64,000 bases of DNA. It comes from Chryseobacterium sp. 52. GTDB taxonomy: Bacteria > Bacteroidota > Bacteroidia > Flavobacteriales > Weeksellaceae. Below, piece by piece: positions 17,125-25,542 of the stretch (position 1 is its first letter; each line of letters opens with the position of its first letter). The stretch covers positions 2,460,001 to 2,524,000 of the forward strand of contig NZ_PEEX01000001.1 in NCBI RefSeq assembly GCF_002754245.1. Direction: 5' to 3'. The notes under the pieces were generated by a model. It ran no database searches and was not told where the DNA came from. It saw only the letters and a list, made by a program, of their open reading frames with translations. The translations under genes and the position numbers were made by a program.

Positions 17125-17943
17125 ATGAAAACTATTACAACATTTGGATTACTTGCAGTGTCTCTGTTGACCTTTTTTCTGTCCTGTAATAAATCAGCAA
17201 GTGATATGCAGAAATCAAAAACAGAGCCTGACTCAAATATGAAAATTGCAACTTTGTCAAATGATTCCCTGAGAAAAATAAAAGTTTGTACAGCTTTAGT
17301 AAGCGAATCACATGCTCCTGATTCAGGGAAGGAGGCTTTTGGTAACTCTGACTTATTCTGGCCTGAAGACAAAAGAACTCTCTACGTCAATTTTCTCGAT
17401 GGAGATCCAATCGTTCAACAAAAAGTTATGAATGTAGCAAAACAATGGGAAAATTATTGTGGTCTTAAATTTATATTTTCAAATAGCCCTAATCCTGATA
17501 TTACCATTTCTTTTAATGAGATAGGCTCATGGTCTTATATAGGAAAAGATTCCAAGGGTAAAATACCGTCCATGAATTACGGCTGGCTTAATGCTGATAC
17601 ACCACAATCTGAATATGACAGAGTGGTACTGCATGAGTTTGGACACGCGATTGGATTGTATCATGAGCATCAAAATAATAATAGCAATCCAATTATTTGG
17701 AATGAACCTGTTGTTTATCAGTATTATATGGGGCCTCCGAATAATTGGAGCAAAGAAGAAGTAGATTATAATCTTTTTAAGAGGTACAGCTCAAGTGAAT
17801 ATAATGGAACCGAATTCGACCCGTTTTCAATAATGCAATATTCACTACCAGCTGAATTCACGAAAAATGGATACCATTTGAGTTCTGTTTATAAGTTATC
17901 AGAAACTGATAAAAAGTTTATTGCAAGTATATATCCAAAGTAA
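17125..17943 (+). CDS. Secreted zinc metallopeptidase lipoprotein (astacin/matrixin type)
   Basis: A 272-residue protein with a lipoprotein signal peptide (lipobox around FFLSC, about residue 20), so probably attached to the outer membrane or exported. Residues 170-181 read HEFGHAIGLYHE, the extended zinc motif HExxHxxGxxHE of metzincins (His170, Glu171, His174, His180), and SIMQYSLP further on is a plausible Met-turn. Length fits a single catalytic domain without a long propeptide. Substrate unknown. It lies 7 bases before another putative zinc peptidase lipoprotein and shares a terminator with it, so the two probably act together. Confidence 0.88.
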   Translation: MKTITTFGLLAVSLLTFFLSCNKSASDMQKSKTEPDSNMKIATLSNDSLRKIKVCTALVSESHAPDSGKEAFGNSDLFWPEDKRTLYVNFLDGDPIVQQKVMNVAKQWENYCGLKFIFSNSPNPDITISFNEIGSWSYIGKDSKGKIPSMNYGWLNADTPQSEYDRVVLHEFGHAIGLYHEHQNNNSNPIIWNEPVVYQYYMGPPNNWSKEEVDYNLFKRYSSSEYNGTEFDPFSIMQYSLPAEFTKNGYHLSSVYKLSETDKKFIASIYPK

Positions 17944-17950
17944 AATAGAT

Positions 17951-19057
17951 ATGTGTAAATTTTTATGTATAACTATTATAGGGCTTTATACTTTATTGTA
18001 TGTGTCGTGTAATCCAAAGAGGACTGAGGGAAATTTTGTTATGCCAACAAAAAAGAACAAAGGTGTTGTCGAAAATTTCAAAAAAGCATGCTTTTTTGTT
18101 TCATCACAAAAAGAAATAGACTCATTAAAAAAAGTTTCTAAAATAGATATAGAGTTGCCTACCAATAGGGAAATTGAACAGGTTAGACAGATTACAGACT
18201 TTATTGGGCTGCCCCAAAATTTTGGAATTTATAAAGGGAATATACGTAATGCAATGGCAGTTGTTATTAACGGAAAAAGAATTATTATTTTTAGGAAAGA
18301 TTTATTAAGGAGAATTGATAGAGCGGGAGGAAGTGAATATTGGTCTTCAATGTTTATACTTGCTCATGAAATTGGACATCATTTAAGTAATCATTTTTCT
18401 ACCGATAGTCCGAATTCAAAAGACACAGAACTTGAGGCGGATTTTTTTGCAGGATCAGTGCTTTGCCGGCTTGGAGCATCATTAGAAGAAACAATAAAAC
18501 CAGTTAGTTTTGGGTTTTTAACCACCTCTCTTGATCATAATAATCATCCTGATAAAAAAAGCAGAGTAGCAATGATTACAAATGCTTGGAATAGTACTAA
18601 TTTTCAACTTAATAATACTTTTGCTGTCCCGCCACCGCCGCCAGATGACGATATAGATTTTGGAACACAATCAATATTTACACAGGAAGATTTCCATTTA
18701 ATGCATGATGATCTATTAAATAATATAATTGAAAATAAATCATATTACGAGTTAGAGGGCATTATTACCAGAATTCATTATAATGATTCTAGATATTTCA
18801 ATTCACCGAATAATATTCAAGAAATCCAAGTTGAAATAACCAAAGACAATACAGGTTTTTATGAAAATAAAGAAGGTGGCGTAAAAATAGGGACTCGGAT
18901 ATTAGTGCAGGTTCCTACGGGCGAGGAAATGTGTCACGCCTGTATTCTAAATTATCTCTCTATTTTAGTTAGAGGCAGAAAAATCCGTTTCAAAACATAT
19001 ATCTTTGGATCTGGTTTAGATTCATATATGTTTTATTTGGAAAAATTAAAAAGATAG
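17951..19057 (+). CDS. Putative lipoprotein with M48-like metallopeptidase motif
   Basis: I start this gene at ATG 17951, which gives a lipoprotein signal peptide (MCKFLCITIIG... with Cys near residue 20); an upstream TTG inside the previous gene would spoil it. The 368-residue product has AHEIGHHLSNH (His139, Glu140, His143), and DTELEADFFAGS about 30 residues later can supply the third zinc ligand, as in M48 and related gluzincins. A proline-rich linker (PPPPPDDD) separates this from a C-terminal domain of about 130 residues that I do not recognise. It follows the astacin-like gene by 7 bases and ends at a strong terminator. Confidence 0.75.
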   Translation: MCKFLCITIIGLYTLLYVSCNPKRTEGNFVMPTKKNKGVVENFKKACFFVSSQKEIDSLKKVSKIDIELPTNREIEQVRQITDFIGLPQNFGIYKGNIRNAMAVVINGKRIIIFRKDLLRRIDRAGGSEYWSSMFILAHEIGHHLSNHFSTDSPNSKDTELEADFFAGSVLCRLGASLEETIKPVSFGFLTTSLDHNNHPDKKSRVAMITNAWNSTNFQLNNTFAVPPPPPDDDIDFGTQSIFTQEDFHLMHDDLLNNIIENKSYYELEGIITRIHYNDSRYFNSPNNIQEIQVEITKDNTGFYENKEGGVKIGTRILVQVPTGEEMCHACILNYLSILVRGRKIRFKTYIFGSGLDSYMFYLEKLKR

Positions 19058-19093
19058 TGTTGATAATAAATGAATATTCAGGTGATATATTTC

Positions 19094-19123
19094 AAACCCC
19101 GCAAGTCTTCTTGCGGGGTTTTT
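19094..19123 (+). terminator. Strong terminator after the metallopeptidase pair
   Basis: AAACCCCGCAAG and CTTGCGGGGTTT form a perfect 12-base stem with a TCTT loop, then TTG and TTTT. It has the same arm design as the terminators at 14405 and 20426. Confidence 0.9.
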
Positions 19124-19233
19124 GTTTTATGAAGGTTTTAATTGACAGCTGATTACGAAAATTTGTACATTGCATAAGTTTATAGTATTAACAATCTTGA
19201 AAATCTTTTTAAGATTAATAAAATTCAGCCTGA

Positions 19234-20403
19234 ATGATACATATTAAATCTAATTTTTTGTACAGTATTGCATGTATGGTAATTCTTTTTTCCTGTACTT
19301 CTGCAAAACGTATTGCGGTAGAGCCCAATGCTGGCGTTGTTCCTGAGAAAACAGATTCGCTCTATACAGAAATTCAAAAGCTTGGTTTAGAATATACCCA
19401 AAAAAGTAATGTTCCCGGTGTAGCTGTTGCGGTTATTAAAGATGGAAAAGTTGCATGGGTACAATGCATAGGATATGCTGATGTAGCAAGTAAAAAACCA
19501 GTAACAACCCAGACGATTTTTAACGTTGGCTCTGTTTCAAAGGTCGTTGCTGCGTGGGGATTTATGCAATTGACAGAAAAAAGATTGATTGAATTGGATG
19601 ATCCTGTTAATCAGTATTTAACCCGCTGGAAATTACCACAATCTTCATTTGACGTTTCGAAAGTTACGCTTAGGCGAATTCTAAGCCATACAGCCGGACT
19701 TTCTGTACATGGATATGGAGGTTCTGAGCAGGGAGCTAAACTTTTATCACTGGAAGAATCTTTATCAGGAAAAACAAAAAGAAACAGGGAAAGTGTAAGT
19801 CTTATCTTGGAACCCGGAATGAAGTGGAAATATTCCGGGGGAGGTTATACCCTTGCACAGCTATTACTTGAAGAAAGAACCAAAGAAAACTTCGCTGAAT
19901 ACATGAGGAAAAATGTTTTTAGGCCTTTGGGATTAAATCACAGTAATTATGACTGGACAGAAGAGATGAAAGCCAATTCTGCCACAGCTTATGATACACT
20001 AGGAAAACCTATAAAAAATAGAATATTTACTGAACAGGCTGCTGCAGGATTGCAAACAACAATTTTAGATTTTGCCCGTTTTGCTGAACTATCCATCACA
20101 GCCGATCCAAAAGAATTAAATAAAGTTTTAAAACCTGAAACAATACGATTGATGGAGCAGCCTGTACAACCAGGTTCAAATGAAGGAGAAAGTGGCCTCG
20201 GGTATAGATTTTTCAATTTTGAAAATCTTCAAACTGTTGGCCATACAGGTGAGAACGATGGTTGGTGCGCTTCTATGTTTTTGCATATGCCAACTAAAAG
20301 CGGTTTAGTAATTCTTTGCAATGGCTCTAACTGGAAAGATGATATGAGAAATCCAATGTATGCTGCTTGGGCAAAATCAATTTTAAAAAAACTCGGAAAA
20401 TGA
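19234..20403 (+). CDS. Serine beta-lactamase-like hydrolase (class C/D-Ala-D-Ala family), lipoprotein
   Basis: A 389-residue exported hydrolase of the beta-lactamase superfamily. Lipobox VILFSC ends at residue 21. The SxxK active site is SVSK (Ser100, Lys103), the second motif is KYSGGGY (Tyr-Ser instead of Tyr-x-Asn), and the third is HTGENDG near the C terminus. These match esterase or penicillin-binding-protein-like members as well as class C lactamases, so I do not assign antibiotic resistance. It stands alone between two terminators. Confidence 0.85.
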   Translation: MIHIKSNFLYSIACMVILFSCTSAKRIAVEPNAGVVPEKTDSLYTEIQKLGLEYTQKSNVPGVAVAVIKDGKVAWVQCIGYADVASKKPVTTQTIFNVGSVSKVVAAWGFMQLTEKRLIELDDPVNQYLTRWKLPQSSFDVSKVTLRRILSHTAGLSVHGYGGSEQGAKLLSLEESLSGKTKRNRESVSLILEPGMKWKYSGGGYTLAQLLLEERTKENFAEYMRKNVFRPLGLNHSNYDWTEEMKANSATAYDTLGKPIKNRIFTEQAAAGLQTTILDFARFAELSITADPKELNKVLKPETIRLMEQPVQPGSNEGESGLGYRFFNFENLQTVGHTGENDGWCASMFLHMPTKSGLVILCNGSNWKDDMRNPMYAAWAKSILKKLGK

Positions 20404-20425
20404 TGATTTGATGTGGCAAAACTTT

Positions 20426-20455
20426 AAACCCTGTAAGTTTGCTTGTAAGGTTTTT
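20426..20455 (+). terminator. Terminator after the serine hydrolase
   Basis: AAACCCTGTAAG and CTTGTAAGGTTT form a stem with one mismatch and two G-U pairs around TTTG, followed by T5. It is a diverged member of the GCAAG/CTTGC terminator family. Confidence 0.7.
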
Positions 20456-20485
20456 ATGACATAAAAATACTTGTCCGTTTTTCGG

Positions 20486-20516
20486 TTGTATAAAAACGCC
20501 AGCTATAGTACTTTTG
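20486..20516 (+). promoter_or_regulatory. Predicted promoter of the PEP-mutase-like gene
   Basis: TTG at 20486-20488 and TACTTTTG at 20509-20516 fit the -33 and TAnnTTTG elements with 20 bases between. The ATG at 20530 gives a very short 5' leader. Confidence 0.65.
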
Positions 20517-20529
20517 ATAAAAAATCAAA

Positions 20530-21309
20530 ATGACAGCAATTCAACAATTCAGAGAACTGCATGAGCAGGATGAGCCATTACTGATAGGAAACGTTTGGAA
20601 TGTACAAAGTGCCAAGGCATATGAAAAACTAGGCTATCAGGCAGTCGCCACTTCAAGCTCGGCTGTAGCATTTAGTCTGGGATACGAAGACGGTGAAAAT
20701 ATGAGCTTTGATGAATACTTTTATATAATCGAAAGAATTTTGAAATCCATAACAATTCCGCTGTCCGTGGATTTGGAAGGAGGTTATGGGAAAACTGCTG
20801 AAGAGATTGTTTTAAACATTTCCAGATTGGCGCAGGCTGGTGTCGTTGGAATCAATATCGAAGACAGTGTCATTATTGATGGAACCAGAAAACTATTGAG
20901 TACAAATGATTTTCACGAAAAATTAAATGCAGTTATTCTGAAACTTAAAGAGCAGAATATTGAAATTTTTGTCAATGTCAGAATAGACCCATTCCTTTTG
21001 GGTGTAGATAATGTTTTAGAAGAAACCCTTCAGCGAATGAAAATCATTGAGGAAGCAGGAGCAGACGGAATTTTTGTTCCCTGTATAACTGAAATAAGCA
21101 ACATTGAATACGTTATTAATACGGCAACAATTCCTTTTAGTGTCATGTGTATGCCTGAGCTTCCGGATTTTAAAACCCTTAAAAGCTTGGGTGTTAAGAG
21201 AATTTCATCAGGAAATTTTTTAAATGGCTACATTTATGGACAATTGGAAGCTGCATTAGAAAAAATCGGTGAGGCCGGAAGTTTTTCTCCAATTTTTCAG
21301 GGACAATGA
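20530..21309 (+). CDS. Isocitrate lyase/PEP mutase family protein
   Basis: A 259-residue TIM-barrel enzyme of the PEP mutase/isocitrate lyase superfamily. It shows GNVWNVQSAKAYEKLG (substrate loop), PLSVDLEGGYG (metal-binding Asp/Glu) and GINIEDS. It lacks the KKCGH-type loop of true isocitrate lyases, so a carbon-carbon or carbon-phosphorus lyase/mutase on an oxaloacetate-like substrate is expected, but not which one. Its stop overlaps the start of ada by 4 bases, so the two are translationally coupled. Confidence 0.85.
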   Translation: MTAIQQFRELHEQDEPLLIGNVWNVQSAKAYEKLGYQAVATSSSAVAFSLGYEDGENMSFDEYFYIIERILKSITIPLSVDLEGGYGKTAEEIVLNISRLAQAGVVGINIEDSVIIDGTRKLLSTNDFHEKLNAVILKLKEQNIEIFVNVRIDPFLLGVDNVLEETLQRMKIIEEAGADGIFVPCITEISNIEYVINTATIPFSVMCMPELPDFKTLKSLGVKRISSGNFLNGYIYGQLEAALEKIGEAGSFSPIFQGQ

Positions 21310-22349
21310 AACTTACAGAAGAAAGAATGTATCAGGCATCTTTAGAAAAAGATTCCTTATTTGAAGGTATTTATTGGATGGCTGTGAAAACTACCGGTAT
21401 ATTTTGCCGTCCAACCTGTACTGCCAGAAAGCCCAAAAGAGAAAATGTAGAATTCTTTATCAATACAGAAAAAGCGATAGAAAACGGCTACAGACCCTGT
21501 AAAATATGCAGACCGCTTGAAAAATTAAACGAGACGCCCCAATATATCCGGGACCTGTTGAATGAACTGCAGCAGAATGAATCATTAAAGATCAAAGACA
21601 GAGACCTTCTGAAAAGAAATATTGAACCGGTATCCATCAGGAGATGGTTTCTGAAAAACCACGGAATGACCTTTCATGCATTTCAAAGACAATTCAGAAT
21701 GAATACAGCATTTAAAAAAATAAAAAATGGTGAAAATATCATGGAAGTCGCATTGGAATCAGGTTATGAAAGTTTAAGCGGTTTCAATGAACGCTTTAAA
21801 GATGTCATTGGGAGTACGCCCAAAAATACAAGGAGTCAGACGATTATTGATCTGAAAAGAATCGAGACGCCACTAGGCCCCATGTTTGCCTGTTCGTGTG
21901 AAGAAGGAATCTGCATACTTGAATTTACAGACCGGAAAAATATAGACCGGCAGTTTGCCCGTTTATCCAAAGCAATGAATGCAGAAATAATTCAGGGTGA
22001 AAATAAATATTTCAAACAGCTGGAAGACGAACTGAGTGAGTATTTTGAAGGAAAAAGAACACATTTTGACGTCCCGGTTTATATGACTGGAACAGATTTT
22101 CAAAAAAAGGTGTGGCAACTCTTAACAGAAATACCCATAAGTGAAACCCGTACCTACAAGCAGCAATCTGAATTTTTGGGTAATCCAAAAGCTGTACGCG
22201 CCGTAGGAACAGCGAATGGAATTAATAAAATTGCTATTATTATTCCATGCCATCGTGTGATAGGTTCAAATGGTGAACTGGTAGGGTATGCAGGAGGAAT
22301 ATGGAGGAAACAAAAGCTGCTGGAATTAGAAGGCGCAATTTTATTTTAA
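21306..22349 (+). CDS. ada: Ada: methylphosphotriester sensor/AraC activator/O6-methylguanine methyltransferase
   Basis: Repairs alkylated DNA and likely activates the adaptive response. The 347 residues fall into three parts. The N-terminal zinc domain has Cys34, Cys38, Cys65 and Cys68; the methyl-accepting cysteine is among these. An AraC-type helix-turn-helix lies at about 95-175. The C-terminal methyltransferase has IPCHRVIGSNGELVGYAGG with acceptor Cys315. This is a full-length Ada-type protein. A separate ogt gene 3.8 kb downstream is strikingly similar to its C-terminal domain, indicating a duplication. It overlaps the preceding PEP-mutase-like gene by 4 bases. Confidence 0.93.
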   Translation: MKLTEERMYQASLEKDSLFEGIYWMAVKTTGIFCRPTCTARKPKRENVEFFINTEKAIENGYRPCKICRPLEKLNETPQYIRDLLNELQQNESLKIKDRDLLKRNIEPVSIRRWFLKNHGMTFHAFQRQFRMNTAFKKIKNGENIMEVALESGYESLSGFNERFKDVIGSTPKNTRSQTIIDLKRIETPLGPMFACSCEEGICILEFTDRKNIDRQFARLSKAMNAEIIQGENKYFKQLEDELSEYFEGKRTHFDVPVYMTGTDFQKKVWQLLTEIPISETRTYKQQSEFLGNPKAVRAVGTANGINKIAIIIPCHRVIGSNGELVGYAGGIWRKQKLLELEGAILF

Positions 22350-22370
22350 ATATCTTTACAAAAACGCGCC

Positions 22371-22946
22371 ATGCCCTCAGAATTTGACCCTATTTTACAT
22401 CACTTCAGCCAGTACATCAATGTAAGTGAGACGTTAAGAAAAGAACTGCTGGACAGATTATCCTTTCATACTTTTGAGAAAGGACAACTCCTGCAGGATG
22501 CGGATACAATCTGTACCAAAAGCTATTTTATCCTAAAAGGGCTGACCAGAACCTATTACCTGAAAGACGGAACAGAGATCAGCGAATATTTCTCCAGCGA
22601 AAACGAATGGGTCAATTCCCCTAAAAGTTTCATAGGGCGCATAAAAGATATCTATTATATCGACTGTCTCGAGAAAACAGAAACTTTCTGCCTCAAAATA
22701 AACGATCTCGGTTACCTTTTTGATCATTTTCCCGAAATGGAACGCTACGCAAGGCTTTCCATGGGAAGTGTATTCGGACACCTTATGGAACGTATTACTT
22801 CCCAGAGATTTACCACTGCCAAAGAAAAATATGAACATTTTATAACCGCCTACAAAGGGATTTATTATAGGATTCCATTAGGTATGACTGCATCTTATCT
22901 GGGAATTACACAATCTACACTCAGCAGATTGCGTGCAGAAAAGTAG
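22371..22946 (+). CDS. Crp/Fnr-type cyclic-nucleotide-binding regulator
   Basis: A 191-residue regulator with an N-terminal cyclic-nucleotide-binding beta barrel (about 20-120) and a C-terminal winged helix with a short recognition part, GMTASYLGITQSTLSRLRAEK. The protein stops right after the recognition helix, normal for this Bacteroidetes subgroup. No Fnr-like cysteines are present. It lies 21 bases after ada on the same strand. A paralogue is at 24970. Confidence 0.88.
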   Translation: MPSEFDPILHHFSQYINVSETLRKELLDRLSFHTFEKGQLLQDADTICTKSYFILKGLTRTYYLKDGTEISEYFSSENEWVNSPKSFIGRIKDIYYIDCLEKTETFCLKINDLGYLFDHFPEMERYARLSMGSVFGHLMERITSQRFTTAKEKYEHFITAYKGIYYRIPLGMTASYLGITQSTLSRLRAEK

Positions 22947-22985
22947 TTTTTGATCTAGAGCAAAAATAATTCGGATAATCTGAGA

Positions 22986-22993
22986 TATTTTTG
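22986..22993 (+). promoter_or_regulatory. Predicted -7 box for the alpha/beta hydrolase
   Basis: TATTTTTG fits TAnnTTTG and lies 12 bases before the ATG at 23006. A convincing -33 element is not visible. Confidence 0.5.
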
Positions 22994-23005
22994 TAAAAAA
23001 AAACA

Positions 23006-23830
23006 ATGAAACTATTATTTAAAATGGTCTTTCTGTTTGCTTTTGTATGTACACTTGCTAAAGCTCAGGATACCATTCAGTCAAAAAATACAGACGCTGT
23101 TCTCTATACACCTTCCAAAAATATAAGAGGACTGGTGGTAGGACTCGGAGGGTCAGAAGGAGGAAACGCATGGGCATCTAAACATTGGCAAACCGTAAGA
23201 ACCCAGTTTTTGGACAAAGGATACGCATTCCTTGCCATTGCTTATTTCGGTTCAAAGAACAGTCCGAAAATGCTTGATAAAATTGAAATTCAGGAGGTGT
23301 ACAATGTGATAAAGACCGCAAAAAAGAAAATAAAAACAGATAAAATAGCCGTTATCGGAGGTTCCAGAGGAGCAGATCTGGCATTGTTACTGGGAAGCTA
23401 TTACCCTGATATCTCATGTATTATCGGCCTGTCAGCCAGCCATGCCGTTTTTCCGGGAAATACAGATCATTTTTCATCATCAAGCTGGACTTTCGGCGGA
23501 AAAGAACTCCCTTTTGTTCCTGTGAATGAAGCTGCAGTCCCCTTTATGATCGATGGAAAAATAAGAAAAGCATTTGAAGCAATGCTGCAGGATAAAATAT
23601 CTGAACAAAAGGCATTGATAAAAGTTGAGAATATCAAAGCTCCGATTTTGCTGATGTCCGGAAAAGAAGACGAAATCTGCCCTTCAACCGAAATGTCCGA
23701 TGCCATAATTCTAAGGTTAAAAGAAAATCATTTTAAATACCGTTATGAGCATATAAAATGGGAAGGCGGGCATTCCGAACCCTATAAGCATTTTGATAAA
23801 GTTTTTGATTTCCTTCAGAATAATTTTTGA
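23006..23830 (+). CDS. Exported alpha/beta hydrolase (BAAT/acyl-thioester-hydrolase-like)
   Basis: A 274-residue protein with a Sec signal peptide cleaved after about residue 20 (LAKAQD). The nucleophile elbow is GGSRGADLALLLG, a GxSxG motif, and a C-terminal GKEDEICPS and GGHSEP supply the Asp and His of a catalytic triad. The fold resembles the C-terminal domain of bile-acid-CoA:amino-acid N-acyltransferase homologues found in bacteria. Substrate unknown. The gene ends against a dispersed palindrome and faces a minus-strand gene. Confidence 0.78.
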   Translation: MKLLFKMVFLFAFVCTLAKAQDTIQSKNTDAVLYTPSKNIRGLVVGLGGSEGGNAWASKHWQTVRTQFLDKGYAFLAIAYFGSKNSPKMLDKIEIQEVYNVIKTAKKKIKTDKIAVIGGSRGADLALLLGSYYPDISCIIGLSASHAVFPGNTDHFSSSSWTFGGKELPFVPVNEAAVPFMIDGKIRKAFEAMLQDKISEQKALIKVENIKAPILLMSGKEDEICPSTEMSDAIILRLKENHFKYRYEHIKWEGGHSEPYKHFDKVFDFLQNNF

Positions 23831-23923
23831 AGTGTGCGTGTGTAATGAAAAAGATCTGGTCAAAATTTAAAATTAAATCTTTCTGTAGTGTAGAAGAGAA
23901 AACGGATGGGTGTACATAGTAAA

Positions 23924-24006
23924 AATGCTTCGGCTTCGCTCAGCATGACAGATTACAAAGATACAGGAAGTATTAGAATGGTCATGCTGAGCGAAGTCGA
24001 AGCATC
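23924..24006. repeat. Dispersed 83-base palindrome, copy 2
   Basis: Arms 23924-23949 and 23981-24006 (right arm identical in sequence to copies 1 and 3), with a centre that shares TACAA and AGTATTAGA with copy 1. It lies between the convergent hydrolase (+) and the gene at 24039 (-). Confidence 0.85.
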
Positions 24007-24038
24007 TATCTCTCTTATTAAAAATAGAAGCGGTACTC

Positions 24039-24893
24039 TTAATTCATCTTATAATAAGGTTCCGAAAAATATTTACTCGGTTTAATATAGGCGGTTTTTC
24101 TGTCAGCATCAAAGATCCAGTTGAACCTTTTCAGCAAATCTGCCCCGAAATAATTTACCGTTTGCGTTTTACGTTTTCCTACAAAAAATCCGGCCGGAAC
24201 ATCCTTTAAAACAAAACTGTTCAGTTTGAAGAAAGGAAGAATTCCCTGTTTGGTTACAATACTTTCTCCACTGGAGTTTTTCATGGTTTTTTCTGATGTG
24301 ATTTTAAGCGCCTGATCCAGCCCTTTTTCTTCTGCAAAATCATTACTGTAAAGCAGGTTGCCGGCATATCCGGATTGCAGCAGAAAATACGCTTCCTGTT
24401 GTTGATCACCATCGATAACATTATCTGCATTCATGTAAAACTGACCTTTTTCATTAAAAATAATAACCTTTTGATATCCTTTCAGATCAGGTTGTTTGTC
24501 ATAGATTTCAAACCTGTTATTATCATAGTCAATCTTAAAAGTCTTTCCTGCAAACATTCCGGTTCCGATCTTTCCGTCCGCTTCCTGCCCCGTCAGTTCA
24601 TTGTCAAAAAAACGGACATTTTTCAGGCTTAATTTTCCAATTTCAACTGTATTATTGTCGCTGATTTCATCTTTATTAAAAACAATATGATCAGCTTTAC
24701 GCTGTCTTTCCGGAGAAATGGAAGCATCTTCCATCGCGATCTGGAACATCAGATCCAGAGAATCCTTTTTATTGACCAGTGTTTTTACGATGATATTGTT
24801 ATATTTTGTTATTCTGAAAGGAATCGTCTGTTGGGCCTGAATAGCGAAAAAGCCTGAAGAAATAAAGATAATAAGGCCTGTTTTTTTGAACAT
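24039..24893 (-). CDS. Exported retropepsin-like protein with degenerate catalytic motifs
   Basis: A 284-residue protein with a signal peptide (cut near AIQAQQ, about residue 20). The layout is that of the aspartyl-protease-like proteins common in Bacteroidetes: DGKIGTGMFAGKTFKIDYDNNRFEIYD in the first lobe and FGADLLKRFNWIFDADRKTAYIKPS at the end. Where the second lobe should read DTGxSG it has LLQSGYAGNLLY, and the first-lobe DTG is also absent, so proteolytic activity is unlikely. It may act as a binding or scaffold protein. It is divergent from the Crp-like gene at 24970. Confidence 0.65.
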   Translation of the reverse strand: MFKKTGLIIFISSGFFAIQAQQTIPFRITKYNNIIVKTLVNKKDSLDLMFQIAMEDASISPERQRKADHIVFNKDEISDNNTVEIGKLSLKNVRFFDNELTGQEADGKIGTGMFAGKTFKIDYDNNRFEIYDKQPDLKGYQKVIIFNEKGQFYMNADNVIDGDQQQEAYFLLQSGYAGNLLYSNDFAEEKGLDQALKITSEKTMKNSSGESIVTKQGILPFFKLNSFVLKDVPAGFFVGKRKTQTVNYFGADLLKRFNWIFDADRKTAYIKPSKYFSEPYYKMN

Positions 24894-24939
24894 TGTGAAG
24901 TGATTAGTGGTTAAAATCTGTAAATTTAAAATTACCTAT

Positions 24940-24947
24940 TATCTTTG
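24940..24947 (+). promoter_or_regulatory. Predicted -7 box for the second Crp-like gene
   Basis: TATCTTTG matches TAnnTTTG exactly and lies 22 bases before ATG 24970, supporting that start over the GTG at 24907, which would lie upstream of the promoter. Confidence 0.6.
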
Positions 24948-24969
24948 GAACAGCAAACAGGAAAATCAA

Positions 24970-25488
24970 ATGATTCAAAAACTGCTAGACAGTGGACTTC
25001 ATTGGGAGAAAAAAGAATTCAGACGGAATGAGTTTCTGAAAATTTCGGGAACCACCGATACGGATATTTATTTTGTAGAAAACGGAAGTGTCCGGATTTT
25101 TATGATGGATGAAAATGAAGAAAGAATTATCCGCTTCGGATATACGGGGAATATTATTGTTTCTCTGGATTCATTTCTATCCGGAAAGCCATCAGATTTT
25201 TATATTCAGGCGATCAAAAAAACAACGGTAAGAACAGCATCCAAAAAAGATTTCTATGAATTTATTCAGTCAGGTGAAGAAAATCTTAAATTTTGGAACC
25301 GTATTCTGGAAGATCTTGTACTCCAACAGATTGAAAGAGAAAAAGATTTGCTGATTAACTCACCCAAAGAACGCTTTGAAAGAGTATTGAAAAGAAGCCC
25401 GAAACTGTTTCAGGAAGTTCCCAATAAATATATTGCCAACTACCTCAGAATGTCTCCGGAAACATTATCAAGACTTAAAAAATCTTGA
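24970..25488 (+). CDS. Crp/Fnr-type cyclic-nucleotide-binding regulator (second copy)
   Basis: I choose ATG 24970 (172 residues) because a good -7 box lies just upstream and the protein then begins MIQKLLDSGLHW, normal for the family. It has the cyclic-nucleotide-binding barrel and a short C-terminal helix-turn-helix (NKYIANYLRMSPETLSRLKKS). It resembles the regulator at 22371 in layout. It lies upstream of DinB and Ogt genes on the same strand and could control them, which is inference. Confidence 0.85.
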   Translation: MIQKLLDSGLHWEKKEFRRNEFLKISGTTDTDIYFVENGSVRIFMMDENEERIIRFGYTGNIIVSLDSFLSGKPSDFYIQAIKKTTVRTASKKDFYEFIQSGEENLKFWNRILEDLVLQQIEREKDLLINSPKERFERVLKRSPKLFQEVPNKYIANYLRMSPETLSRLKKS

Positions 25489-25542
25489 GTTCAGTCAAGA
25501 TTTAAGAAAAAAATGATCCCGAAATTTGCATAAAAATCATCA

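Noticed and set aside
19234..20403. Antibiotic-resistance beta-lactamase
   Set aside because: Motifs fit the wider serine hydrolase/penicillin-binding superfamily and the Tyr-x-Asn motif is altered, so a resistance role cannot be claimed.
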